From Streptococcus parasanguinis (GTDB lineage: Bacteria > Bacillota > Bacilli > Lactobacillales > Streptococcaceae): a stretch of 64,000 bases of DNA. The stretch is taken from positions 1 to 64,000 of the forward strand of contig NZ_JAHZPC010000008.1 of the NCBI RefSeq assembly GCF_019929185.1, read 5' to 3'. Positions 28,011-35,965 of the stretch are shown here, in pieces. The translations under genes and the position numbers were made by a program. Positions within the stretch are counted from its first letter, which is position 1, and the number at the start of each line of letters is the position of its first letter. The notes beneath the pieces were generated by a model that ran no database searches, had not been told where the DNA came from, and saw only the letters and a program-made list of their open reading frames with translations.

Positions 28011-29208
28011 TTCTCTTTAAATAATCGCGAATCGCTGCCACCATCTCTTGCACCTGATCATCCGCAAATACTTGATTCTCTCCATTCTCCACATGATTGG
28101 TTCCTTCAAAAGAGAAAATCGGTAAGCCCAATTGATGAATCCTTTGCGTCATCTGATCCACCTCATCATAGGGATTGATATCCAGATAGAAATCCAATTT
28201 TTCTAGGACTTTTCGACTGGTCAAGGGATCAAAAGAGGGATAAAGAAAGAGGTTAGGGTAGCGTTCTAATTGCACCAAGTTAAAGCCAAAATGGCTATGG
28301 GCAAGAACATGAATCGCGACATCTGGCAACTCTTTTAACAACGTCTCCAACTCGTGGATATCTGCTGTATGGGTATAAATAGCCGCATGATAAGGAAAAG
28401 TTCCCACTAGATCCTGATAATTTTGCTTCAAAATCGGTTTTCGAAGCAAAATTTCCTCCCAAGAGAGGGCATAATAAAACCACCATTGTTCACGAAAACG
28501 ATTGAAGCGTTTGGAGGTCCATGGTTTATTATGAGAGGTGTAATGAATGACCGCAGGAATCCCTTGGAAGGCATCATACCAGTCCAAATCCCCATAGAGA
28601 TATTGATCCTTATCAGACCCTACTTGTAGATTATAGGTCCAAGGTAATGGATACCAAACATCTTTGAAATACAGATTCAAAATTCCTTGATCTCCGTAGA
28701 CATGCTGATGGTGCTCGCGAGTGAGGTCAAAAAGAGCCTCTGTTACTTGGTGCTCTTGCCACCAAGTCTTATCAATCACCAAAAGCCCAGCATTAAATCC
28801 ATCTATCGTCGTTGGCTTATCTACCACCGCGCCCAGTCCATAACCTTTTAGATCGACCTCAAATAAAGGCGATAAATCCTGTGTAAAGATCATGTCACAA
28901 TCCAGATAGAGGATCCGTTCTTCCTCCACAAACTCTGGAATAGCGTAACGGAAATAGGTCGCATAGTGAATATGGTCACTTGGAAGCGAGAAGGATTGGA
29001 ATTGCTCGGGAGATATCCGACAATTGATCACCTCTGAATCCAACTGGCGCAAGCGCTGATTCATGATAGTAAACCACTCTGTTGGTAGATCCTCATTTAA
29101 GACATAAATTTTCAACTGATCCTGATGGGCACACAGTGACTTCATAGCGGTTTCCAACTTTTCCATATAAGATAGATCCGCTGAAAACACGACAGCTTTT
29201 TTACTCAT
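27985..29208 (-). CDS. GT8-family glycosyltransferase with extra C-terminal domain
   Basis: A 407-residue protein. Residues 1-270 form a GT8 domain with the DxD-type metal motif in ILYLDCDMIF (about 98-107), FNAGLLVID, and the closing HYTSHNKPW. Residues 275-407 form a second domain (HVLAHSHFGFNLVQLERYPN, then FYLDINPYDEVDQM and FSFEGTNH). It looks like the C-terminal part of the GtfB/Gtf3-type proteins encoded with serine-rich adhesins. It is the first gene of the glycosyltransferase cluster. Sugar and linkage cannot be told from the sequence. Confidence 0.85.
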   Translation of the reverse strand: MSKKAVVFSADLSYMEKLETAMKSLCAHQDQLKIYVLNEDLPTEWFTIMNQRLRQLDSEVINCRISPEQFQSFSLPSDHIHYATYFRYAIPEFVEEERILYLDCDMIFTQDLSPLFEVDLKGYGLGAVVDKPTTIDGFNAGLLVIDKTWWQEHQVTEALFDLTREHHQHVYGDQGILNLYFKDVWYPLPWTYNLQVGSDKDQYLYGDLDWYDAFQGIPAVIHYTSHNKPWTSKRFNRFREQWWFYYALSWEEILLRKPILKQNYQDLVGTFPYHAAIYTHTADIHELETLLKELPDVAIHVLAHSHFGFNLVQLERYPNLFLYPSFDPLTSRKVLEKLDFYLDINPYDEVDQMTQRIHQLGLPIFSFEGTNHVENGENQVFADDQVQEMVAAIRDYLKRNEKKHGNK

Positions 29209-29273
29209 AACTCCCCCTTATTTTCTTCCATTAGAATACCATTTTCAAGAGAGGAAGACAATTTCTAGGCCCC

Positions 29274-29317
29274 AAAAAAGAGGCCTAAACAAATGTCTAT
29301 GACCTCTTTTACAATGT
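29274..29317 (-). terminator. Terminator of the codY-pncA operon
   Basis: On the minus strand AAAGAGG pairs with CCTCTTT across a larger loop, followed by TTTTTTGG. Confidence 0.7.
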
Positions 29318-29321
29318 TTTC

Positions 29322-29900
29322 TTATTTAGTATCTAATACAGCTAGTGCGCCGTCTACCAAGCTTGCCCCTAAGACATGCTTGAAATGATTCAAGGCAAAC
29401 TGGTGATTTTCAGGAGTGAGCGACGCCACTGCAGGTTCTACGACTTCGATCTGGTAGCCGAGATTGTAGGCATCAACCGCTGTATGAAGGACACAGATAT
29501 CAGTCAAGACACCTGTCAAAATAACGGTATCTACATGGCGTTCCCGCAGGCGGATATCTAGGTCCGTTCCTGAAAAAGCAGAATAATGACGTTTATCCAT
29601 CCAAAAGACGCGTGGATCCGCTTTATGCTCCTGATAAAAATCTGCCAAAGGGCCGTACAAATCACGTCCGCTGGTCCCAATGATATTATGAGGTGGGAAG
29701 AGCTTGCTTTCAGGATGAAATGGATCCTCTACATCATGCGCATCAATGGCAAAAAAGACATAGGCTCCTTGGTCAAAGGCCAATTGGGTCACCTGAGCAA
29801 TGGTCTCAGAAATGGCTTGTGCAGGAGCACCTGCCGTAAGCTTACCATCATCTGCTACGAAATCGACAGTGTAGTCAATTGAAATCAAAGCTTTAGTCAT
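29322..29900 (-). CDS. pncA: Nicotinamidase/cysteine hydrolase
   Basis: A 192-residue isochorismatase-fold hydrolase that converts nicotinamide to nicotinate in NAD salvage. The catalytic triad is Asp9 (ISIDYTVDF), the Lys in WMDKRHYSAF (about 103) and the Cys of LTDICVLHTA (about 137). It overlaps the codY stop codon by one base (TAATG), a coupling known from S. pneumoniae, so NAD salvage is expressed with the nutrient regulator. Confidence 0.88.
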   Translation of the reverse strand: MTKALISIDYTVDFVADDGKLTAGAPAQAISETIAQVTQLAFDQGAYVFFAIDAHDVEDPFHPESKLFPPHNIIGTSGRDLYGPLADFYQEHKADPRVFWMDKRHYSAFSGTDLDIRLRERHVDTVILTGVLTDICVLHTAVDAYNLGYQIEVVEPAVASLTPENHQFALNHFKHVLGASLVDGALAVLDTK

Positions 29901-30688
29901 TAGTAATCTCTTTTCTTAATTTCCTCAAAGATATCTGGAATCAACACTTTGAGATAGGTTCCCTTCATTCCAAGAGAACGGCTTTCAATAATACCAGCTG
30001 ACTCCAATTTCCGGAGTGCATTGACAATCACAGAGCGGGTGATACCAATCCGATCTGCAATAATAGAAGCAGTCAACTGTCCCTCATTTCCTTTCAATTC
30101 ACTAAGGATGGCAGAAACAGCACGCAATTCAGAGTAAGACAAGGTATTGACAGCCATATTCACCGCTGTCCGACGACGAATATTCTTCTCGTCTTCCTCG
30201 CGTTGGTAGTTCAACATTTGAATCCCTACCACGGTACTCGCAATCTCAACCAAGATCAAATCATCATCCGCAAACTGTTTATCATTGCGCCAAATGATCA
30301 AGGAACCCAATCGAATCCCAGAAACATGAATAGGCGCAATGGTCGTCAAGCCATCAGGAAATTCAGACTTGGTTTCGACCGGAAAGATACTCAAATCATG
30401 GTCCACATCTAAATTAGCTTCTGTATCGTAGACCAAACTAGCTGCCTTGGCATAATCTTCTGGTAATTTTTTATTTTGAAAGAAAGCTTCTACCCGGTCA
30501 TTGTTGGTCTTGTAACGCATGAAATAACCAAGAAGGGTTCCCTTGCTATTAATGATACAGGCATTACAGTGGATAATATCCGCTAATTGCTGGGCAATAT
30601 CATTATAAGGCATCTCGAACTGCAACTGTTCATCAGTCCGTTTCAAGATGGATGTAATTTTACGTGTCTTTTCTAATAAGTTTGCCAT
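29900..30688 (-). CDS. codY: Global nutrient regulator CodY
   Basis: A 262-residue regulator that senses branched-chain amino acids and represses amino-acid uptake and synthesis genes. Residues 1-155 form the GAF ligand domain, starting [18 protein letters not shown]. Residues about 180-262 are the winged helix, with the recognition helix in [22 protein letters not shown]. Length and sequence are standard. A near-perfect CodY box upstream points to autoregulation. Confidence 0.98.
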   Translation of the reverse strand: MANLLEKTRKITSILKRTDEQLQFEMPYNDIAQQLADIIHCNACIINSKGTLLGYFMRYKTNNDRVEAFFQNKKLPEDYAKAASLVYDTEANLDVDHDLSIFPVETKSEFPDGLTTIAPIHVSGIRLGSLIIWRNDKQFADDDLILVEIASTVVGIQMLNYQREEDEKNIRRRTAVNMAVNTLSYSELRAVSAILSELKGNEGQLTASIIADRIGITRSVIVNALRKLESAGIIESRSLGMKGTYLKVLIPDIFEEIKKRDY

Positions 30689-30714
30689 AATAAACCTCGC
30701 ATATAGTCAGCTCA

Positions 30715-30743
30715 AGTATATCATATAAGTGTGGGAATTTCAA
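30715..30743 (-). promoter_or_regulatory. codY promoter
   Basis: On the minus strand TTGAAA (30738-30743) and TATACT (30715-30720) are spaced 17 bp apart. Confidence 0.75.
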
Positions 30744-30746
30744 TCA

Positions 30747-30761
30747 AATTATCTGAAAATT
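30747..30761. promoter_or_regulatory. CodY box upstream of codY
   Basis: AATTATCTGAAAATT matches the CodY consensus AATTTTCwGAAAATT at 14 of 15 positions. It lies 3 bp upstream of the codY -35 hexamer. Confidence 0.82.
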
Positions 30762-30835
30762 ATTTATTTTTTCTACAATTATGCGCAATTCAGAAAAATG
30801 TCGATTCGATGACATGGATTTTATAAAATGAATCA

Positions 30836-30869
30836 AAAAAAGATTGAAGACTTTCCTCTTCAATCCTTT
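30836..30869 (-). terminator. Terminator after the aminotransferase gene
   Basis: On the minus strand GATTGAAGA pairs with TCTTCAATC around GGAAAG and is followed by seven T. Confidence 0.9.
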
Positions 30870-30875
30870 ATCTAA

Positions 30876-32090
30876 TTAACGTTTGTATTGTTTCAAGAAA
30901 CGAGTCATTTTTTCTTGAATTTGAGCTAACTCATCGACACGTGGAAGGTAAACGATCCGGAAGTGATCTGGATCTTTCCAGTTAAAGCCGCGGCCATGAA
31001 CCAAGAGAATCTTTTCTTGCTTCAAGAATTCTAAAACAAATTGTTCATCATCATCCACGCGGTACATGTCCCGATCAATCTTAGGGAAGATATAGAGACC
31101 AGCCTTTGGCTTAACAGCTGAGAGGCCTGGAATATCATTAATAGCTTTGTAGATAAAGTTGCGTTGTTCGTAGATTCGACCACCTGGAAGCAAGAGTTCA
31201 TCCACGGATTGGTAACCTCCAAGAGAGGTTTGCACAACTTGTTGAGACAAGACATTTGAACAAAGACGCATATTGGACAACATGTTCAAGCCTTCGATAT
31301 AGCCCTTCACATGATGCTTGGGTCCGGATAGAACCATCCAACCAACACGGAAACCGGCAATCCGGTGAGATTTTGACAAGCCATTCATACTCACACAGAA
31401 GAGATCAGGCGCTAAACTTGCAATAGCCGTGTGTTTTTCCCCATCCATGACCAAACGATCGTAGATTTCATCTGCGAAGATAATCAAGTTATTTTGTCGA
31501 GCGATCTCTACAATCTCAAGTAGGATCTCATCTGGATAGAGGGCACCTGTTGGGTTATTCGGGTTGATGACAACGATAGCTTTAGTGTTTGAGGTGATTT
31601 TCGACTTGATATCTTCAATATCTGGATACCAGTTTGCTTCTTCATCACAAAGATAGTGAACGGCATTCCCACCAGCTAGGCTGACGGCTGCTGTCCAAAG
31701 AGGATAGTCCGGCATGGGAACCAAGACCTCATCCCCATTGTCCAAAAGTCCTTGCATGGACATGACGATCAGCTCACTCACTCCATTCCCAAGGTAAATA
31801 TCATCAATATCCACATTTGGAATTTTTTTCAACTGGCAGTACTGCATGATTGCTTTGCGGGCTGAAAAAATCCCTTTTGAGTCTGAATAGCCTTCACTAT
31901 CACGCGCATTCATGATCAAATCATGGATGACTTCATCTGGAGCTGTAAAGCCAAATTCAGCAGGATTCCCCGTATTCAAACGTAGAATTTTTTCTCCATT
32001 TGCTCGCATGCGCATGGCTTCTTCCAAGACTGGACCACGAATATCGTAAGCGACATGTTCGAGTTTGCTTGATTTATTATATTCCTTCAT
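30876..32090 (-). CDS. PLP-dependent aminotransferase (AlaT-like)
   Basis: A 404-residue fold-type I, class I/II aminotransferase. The N-terminal GPVLEEAMRMRANGEKILRLNTGNPAEFGF and the Schiff-base lysine in SMNGLSKSHRIAGFRVGW are those of the AlaT group, which makes alanine from pyruvate and glutamate. Other residues include NPNNPTGALYP and FADEIYDRLV (PLP Asp/Tyr). It is next to codY in opposite... in the same orientation, but with its own promoter and terminator. Substrate preference is inferred only from the family. Confidence 0.88.
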   Translation of the reverse strand: MKEYNKSSKLEHVAYDIRGPVLEEAMRMRANGEKILRLNTGNPAEFGFTAPDEVIHDLIMNARDSEGYSDSKGIFSARKAIMQYCQLKKIPNVDIDDIYLGNGVSELIVMSMQGLLDNGDEVLVPMPDYPLWTAAVSLAGGNAVHYLCDEEANWYPDIEDIKSKITSNTKAIVVINPNNPTGALYPDEILLEIVEIARQNNLIIFADEIYDRLVMDGEKHTAIASLAPDLFCVSMNGLSKSHRIAGFRVGWMVLSGPKHHVKGYIEGLNMLSNMRLCSNVLSQQVVQTSLGGYQSVDELLLPGGRIYEQRNFIYKAINDIPGLSAVKPKAGLYIFPKIDRDMYRVDDDEQFVLEFLKQEKILLVHGRGFNWKDPDHFRIVYLPRVDELAQIQEKMTRFLKQYKR

Positions 32091-32119
32091 ATTCTGCCTC
32101 GATTCACGAAATTATCTCT

Positions 32120-32148
32120 ATTATACCACTAGTTCAAATAGAGTACAA
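32120..32148 (-). promoter_or_regulatory. Aminotransferase promoter
   Basis: On the minus strand TTGTAC (32143-32148) and TATAAT (32120-32125) are 17 bp apart, with TGG before the -10 adding an extended element. Confidence 0.75.
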
Positions 32149-32201
32149 ACCGAGGACTTTAAAAATTCTGCAAAAATATAGCAGAAAAGCGAGACTTTAC
32201 C

Positions 32202-32230
32202 TTTACATTCTAGCTCAAAAGAGATAAAAT
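32202..32230 (+). promoter_or_regulatory. Promoter of the universal stress protein gene
   Basis: TTTACA (32202-32207) and TAAAAT (32225-32230) are 17 bp apart, about 70 bases upstream of the uspA-like start. Confidence 0.65.
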
Positions 32231-32298
32231 ATAAGTGTATAAAGAATAGGATTCCCTTCTATTCTATCCATGTTTTCAAGCTATAAGGAGGTAGGATT

Positions 32299-32751
32299 AT
32301 GTCTCAAAAATACGAAAACATTATGGTCGCTGTCGACGGTTCTCATGAAGCAGAATTAGCCTTTGAAAAAGGGGTTAACGTTTCTCTTCGCAACGGCTCT
32401 AAATTGACTATTGCCCACGTCATCGATACCCGTGCTCTTCAAAGCGTCTCAACTTTTGATGCTGAGGTCTACGAAGAATTGCAAGAAGAAGCCAACGAAT
32501 TGCTCAAGGGCTACAAGGAACGTGCTGAAAAAGTCGGCGTTCAAAATGTTGTGACTGTTGTAGAAATGGGAAATCCAAAAGTCCTCTTGGCCAATGATAT
32601 CCCTAGTAAAGAAGGGGTTGACCTTATTATGGTCGGAGCTACCGGACTCAATGCCTTCGAACGTTTAATGGTCGGATCCTCCTCAGAATATATCCTTCGC
32701 CACGCCAAAGTAGACTTACTAGTAGTACGTGATAAGGATAAAACCATGTAA
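32299..32751 (+). CDS. Universal stress protein (UspA family)
   Basis: A 150-residue single-domain USP. It begins with the family strand YENIMVAVDGSHEAELAFEKG and ends with the nucleotide-binding loop pattern GATGLNAFERLMVGSSSEYILRHAKVDLLVVR, which fits the ATP-binding G-2x-G-9x-G(S/T) motif. ATP-binding USPs act as stress and energy sensors. A strong AAGGAGG site precedes the ATG. It is divergent from the aminotransferase gene. Confidence 0.93.
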   Translation: MSQKYENIMVAVDGSHEAELAFEKGVNVSLRNGSKLTIAHVIDTRALQSVSTFDAEVYEELQEEANELLKGYKERAEKVGVQNVVTVVEMGNPKVLLANDIPSKEGVDLIMVGATGLNAFERLMVGSSSEYILRHAKVDLLVVRDKDKTM

Positions 32752-32764
32752 GAAAGAAAAAGTT

Positions 32765-32915
32765 ATATTGAAAACTTTCCTTAGGTGAGTACGGACGTCA
32801 GCGAACTTCTTCGAAGTTCCATGACTAAGTTTTGAGCCTAAGGTCTCAAAACTCCCGAGTGCTAGAAACAATAGTGTTTCTAGCACTTGTCTCACGGTGG
32901 AAAGTTTTTCAATAT
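32765..32915. repeat. MITE-like structured intergenic element with terminal inverted repeats
   Basis: Ends atattgaaaactttcc (32765-32780) and ggaaagtttttcaatat (32899-32915) are inverted repeats with a single one-base gap. Inside are three perfect hairpins: gaacttc/gaagttc, gttttgag/ctcaaaac, and gtgctagaaac/gtttctagcac. No coding frame fits. It lies between the universal stress gene and the convergent HAD gene. It looks like a non-autonomous mobile element or a structured RNA; only one copy is in this window. Confidence 0.7.
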
Positions 32916-33004
32916 TTTTTATAAATTTTAAAAATAAGAACATATTTCGACTTCTTTGTAGAGCACTTTACTTATCTTAGTAAAAAATAGTTTGTCTACA
33001 TTCT

Positions 33005-33040
33005 AAAAAAGGTTTGGAACCTTTGTTCCAAACCTTTTTT
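33005..33040. terminator. Bidirectional terminator between the stress protein and HAD genes
   Basis: aaaaaaggtttggaac pairs perfectly with gttccaaacctttttt around cttt, so it can end transcripts on both strands. Confidence 0.9.
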
Positions 33041-34439
33041 AGTTGTCTTTTTTTGCTTCTTTTTGTTTTGCATGTTTTTCGTAGGCCTTGAGCTGGCGAT
33101 CGAGTTCTTTTTTGATGGCTGGTTCTGGGGCGTATTTTTCTTCCCAATCATCTGGCTTCAGAATTTTGTGGGTTACTGGATCAAAGTGCGCCTTTCCATC
33201 TGGGAAAATCTTGCCCATATTGGCCCTGTGAACAATCTCAAAGACCTCTTCAGGATCGACCCCCATTAATACAAAGCTACCATAAGTCAAATAGAGGGTA
33301 TCAATCAAGGCATCAACCTGCCCTACCATGGAGATCTCAGCTGGATGCTTGCTACGAACCTTATCTGCAGCCTTATCCAAGGCTTCGTGAAGAGCTGCCA
33401 CCGAGCGGTCAAATTCTTCCTCACTTGTGCTAGCTGCTCGGACAAATTCTACCAACTCCTCTTGCTTGAACATGGTCCGATAAAGGGCGTCTTGAGGCTG
33501 CCAAACAACTGGTTTCTCCTGAGTTTCCCCATCCATCACACCATGGAAGGTTTTGACCTTATTGAAGTGATCATCCTTAGAAAGAAAGAGTTCTTTCTCT
33601 GAAAGAATACCAAAGTGTTGCAGGGCCTTTTGAATGCCATCCTTGCCATTACTAGTCGTGGTATGCTTGGCAATTGCCTTGACACTGGTCGTCCCATTTC
33701 CCATCGCAATAGACAAGCCAACACCTGACAGCATCTCTAAGTCATTATCAGAATCTCCAAAAGCCATCACTTCATCGATGTCAAAGCCAAATTCCTGACC
33801 AACGATGCGGATCCCTTCTAACTTGGAAATCCCTGGGTTGAGGACATCTGCTGCAAAAGGACTAGAACGTGTGAATTTCAGATGTGGAAACTCTTTTTCA
33901 ATTTTTGCAGTCTCTTCTGGACTCGATAAGATCAACACTTGGTAGATTGGTTCTTGCGCTAGTGCATAGAGGGTGTCCTGATCTTGTGGGACGACCTTGC
34001 TAACCACTTTGTTAAATCCACGACTGACTGTACGGGCCATTTTGCGGGGCACAAAGCGACTGGACCAGGTTGAAATAGGACTCATCCCAAAACTCATAAT
34101 CCGAGAACCAAATACCCCATCCTTGGTACCGAGAGCAATTTCCTTGCGGTGTTCTCGAGCATAGTCAATTAGTTGGTGCAGACTCTTTTTATCGATTGGG
34201 CTAGTAAACAGCACGCGGTCCTTGGTCAAAATATACTGACCATTATAGGTCACTGCAAAATCAAAACCATAGCGTTCCATAAACGGTTTGACAAAGGCCG
34301 GTCCCCGCCCTGTCGCAAGGCCTACATAGATCCCTTCTTCCTTTAAAGACTGAATGGCTTTTTCTGTTGATTTGAGGACCGCTCGACTATCATTGACCAA
34401 GGTTCCATCGATATCAAAAAAGACTGCTTTTATTTCCAT
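33039..34439 (-). CDS. HAD-IIB (Cof-type) hydrolase fused to a pyrophosphohydrolase-like domain
   Basis: A 466-residue two-domain protein. Residues 1-275 form a Cof-type HAD phosphatase with the DxD nucleophile motif FFDIDGTLVND (D9, D11), LATGRG and the closing GDSDNDLEML motif. The C-terminal part (about 300-420, DALYRTMFKQEELVEFVRAA...) has helices like the MazG/phosphoribosyl-ATP pyrophosphohydrolase fold, including the YGSFVLMGVDPEEVFEIVHRANMGKI stretch; this assignment is from memory. It may clean up a nucleotide or sugar phosphate in two steps. The tail is very Lys-rich. Substrate unknown. Confidence 0.8.
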   Translation of the reverse strand: MEIKAVFFDIDGTLVNDSRAVLKSTEKAIQSLKEEGIYVGLATGRGPAFVKPFMERYGFDFAVTYNGQYILTKDRVLFTSPIDKKSLHQLIDYAREHRKEIALGTKDGVFGSRIMSFGMSPISTWSSRFVPRKMARTVSRGFNKVVSKVVPQDQDTLYALAQEPIYQVLILSSPEETAKIEKEFPHLKFTRSSPFAADVLNPGISKLEGIRIVGQEFGFDIDEVMAFGDSDNDLEMLSGVGLSIAMGNGTTSVKAIAKHTTTSNGKDGIQKALQHFGILSEKELFLSKDDHFNKVKTFHGVMDGETQEKPVVWQPQDALYRTMFKQEELVEFVRAASTSEEEFDRSVAALHEALDKAADKVRSKHPAEISMVGQVDALIDTLYLTYGSFVLMGVDPEEVFEIVHRANMGKIFPDGKAHFDPVTHKILKPDDWEEKYAPEPAIKKELDRQLKAYEKHAKQKEAKKDN

Positions 34440-34501
34440 GTCTACTGTTTCTTTCTTTTTATGATAAAATAAATTATATCATATATTCCAAGGAGCTTCA
34501 C

Positions 34502-35464
34502 ATGTTTAAGAAAATTTTAGCACTACATACCGGAGGGACCATTTCGATGGCGGCAGATGACTCTGGGGCAGTGATTACCAATGAAGTCAATCCCATGACC
34601 CAAGTCACTTCACCAATTGAAGGGATTGCAGTCACCTCAGAGGACTTCTTCAACCTTCCCAGCCCTCAAATGACCCCCCGTCACATGTTAGCCCTATATC
34701 AAAAAATCAAAGAGGAAGCTCATAACTATGATGGCATCGTTATTACCCATGGGACAGATACGCTGGAAGAAACGGCTTATTTCTTGGATACCATGGAGTT
34801 ACCAGAGATCGCTGTGGTCATTACAGGAGCTATGCGAAGCTCCAACGAGCTAGGAAGCGATGGCGTCTACAATTTTCTGACAGCCCTTCGAGTAGCTGCC
34901 GATCCAAAAGCACGCGATAAAGGCGTCTTAGTCGTCATGAACGATGAAATTCATGCGGCTAAGTACGTCACCAAAACCCATACCACCAATGTCAGTACCT
35001 TCCAGACACCAACCCACGGTCCACTAGGTTTGGTCATGAAAAAGGAAATCCTCTTCTTTAAAACAGCCGAGCCAAGGGTGCGCTTTGATCTCAATACCAT
35101 CGATGGGTTCGTTCCGATCATTGCTACCTATGCAGGGATGAAAACCGATCTACTGGACATGCTGGATCTTTCAAAGCTCGATGGCCTCATTATCGAAGCC
35201 TTTGGAGCAGGAAACATCCCTAAAGAAACGGCACATAAACTCCAAGAATTCATGGATGCAGGTCTTCCAATCGCTTTAGTATCCCGTTGCTTCAATGGAA
35301 TCGCTGAACCCGTCTACGCATATGAAGGAGGAGGCGTCCAACTCTATCAAGCAGGTGTCTTTTTCATCAAAGAATTAAATGCACCCAAAGCGCGCATCAA
35401 ACTCCTCATCGCCCTCAATGCCGGCCTAAAAGGACAAGAACTCAAAGACTATATCGAAGGGTAA
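34502..35464 (+). CDS. L-asparaginase (type I)
   Basis: A 320-residue asparaginase converting asparagine to aspartate and ammonia. The two catalytic-threonine motifs are present: LHTGGTISMA near residue 10 and THGTDTLEETAYFL near 81-94. No signal peptide, so it is cytoplasmic (type I, AnsA-like). AAGGAG precedes the ATG by six bases. It is divergent from the HAD gene and is followed by a long repeat-rich spacer. Confidence 0.93.
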   Translation: MFKKILALHTGGTISMAADDSGAVITNEVNPMTQVTSPIEGIAVTSEDFFNLPSPQMTPRHMLALYQKIKEEAHNYDGIVITHGTDTLEETAYFLDTMELPEIAVVITGAMRSSNELGSDGVYNFLTALRVAADPKARDKGVLVVMNDEIHAAKYVTKTHTTNVSTFQTPTHGPLGLVMKKEILFFKTAEPRVRFDLNTIDGFVPIIATYAGMKTDLLDMLDLSKLDGLIIEAFGAGNIPKETAHKLQEFMDAGLPIALVSRCFNGIAEPVYAYEGGGVQLYQAGVFFIKELNAPKARIKLLIALNAGLKGQELKDYIEG

Positions 35465-35467
35465 ACT

Positions 35468-35908
35468 AAGATATAAAGCCCGTAAAATGCCAAGTGAAAA
35501 TAGGAAATTGTCGCCGAGAGCGAAGCTCACAAGAGAATTTATCTTTTTCACACAGCATTTAGGGCGTGTTCAATTAATAAGATACAAAGGGCGTAGCGGA
35601 TACAGCCAAAATAGGGAGTAGGACAGAAGCTTTACAATTGTGGACGCTTCGTCGTCCTACCCCCACAAGGCTGATTAGGATTCTTCCGAGCTGATAGGCG
35701 AGAGAAGAATTCAATCAGCTACTGTGTCTTGGATTTAGTACTAATATATTTTTCTCTTTTTGACACAATCCGCAGCCCGTGTTCAATTCGTGTAACGGCA
35801 AGCACTATGGTGCCTTGCCTACACGACCCACTAACTCCTCAGGTGGATGGTATCGATCCACCTTCGTCCTGTCGCATTTCATCAAGATACAAAGCCCGTA
35901 AAATACAA
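35468..35908. repeat. Composite intergenic region of nested repeats (non-coding)
   Basis: About 440 bases without a credible gene. A 20-base unit like AAGATACAAAGCCCGTAAAA occurs at 35468-35488 (one change) and 35884-35903, flanking the region, with a partial match at 35579. CGTGTTCAATT occurs at 35565 and 35778. Several imperfect hairpins follow each other: 35478-35566 (gccc-aaaatgc with gcatttagggc), 35614-35662 (around ggagtaggac/gtcctacccc), 35669-35720 (ggctgatt/aatcagct), 35791-35826 (gtgtaacggcaag/cttgcctacac) and 35841-35862 (ggtggat/atccacc). The pattern suggests several small elements inserted side by side. Confidence 0.6.
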
Positions 35909-35911
35909 TCT

Positions 35912-35962
35912 TAAAGGGAGTAGAGTAGAATCTCAAGAATTTCCACTCTACTCCCTTTTTAT
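35912..35962. terminator. Bidirectional terminator downstream of recG
   Basis: gggagtagagtagaa pairs with tttccactctactccc and is followed by tttttat on the plus strand. The minus strand has a shorter T stretch. It ends the recG transcript. Confidence 0.8.
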
Positions 35963-35965
35963 ATT

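Noticed and set aside
32719..32943. 74-codon minus-strand frame through the 151-bp element
   Set aside because: It crosses the hairpins of the element and the 3' end of the stress gene, with no ribosome site or familiar protein pattern.
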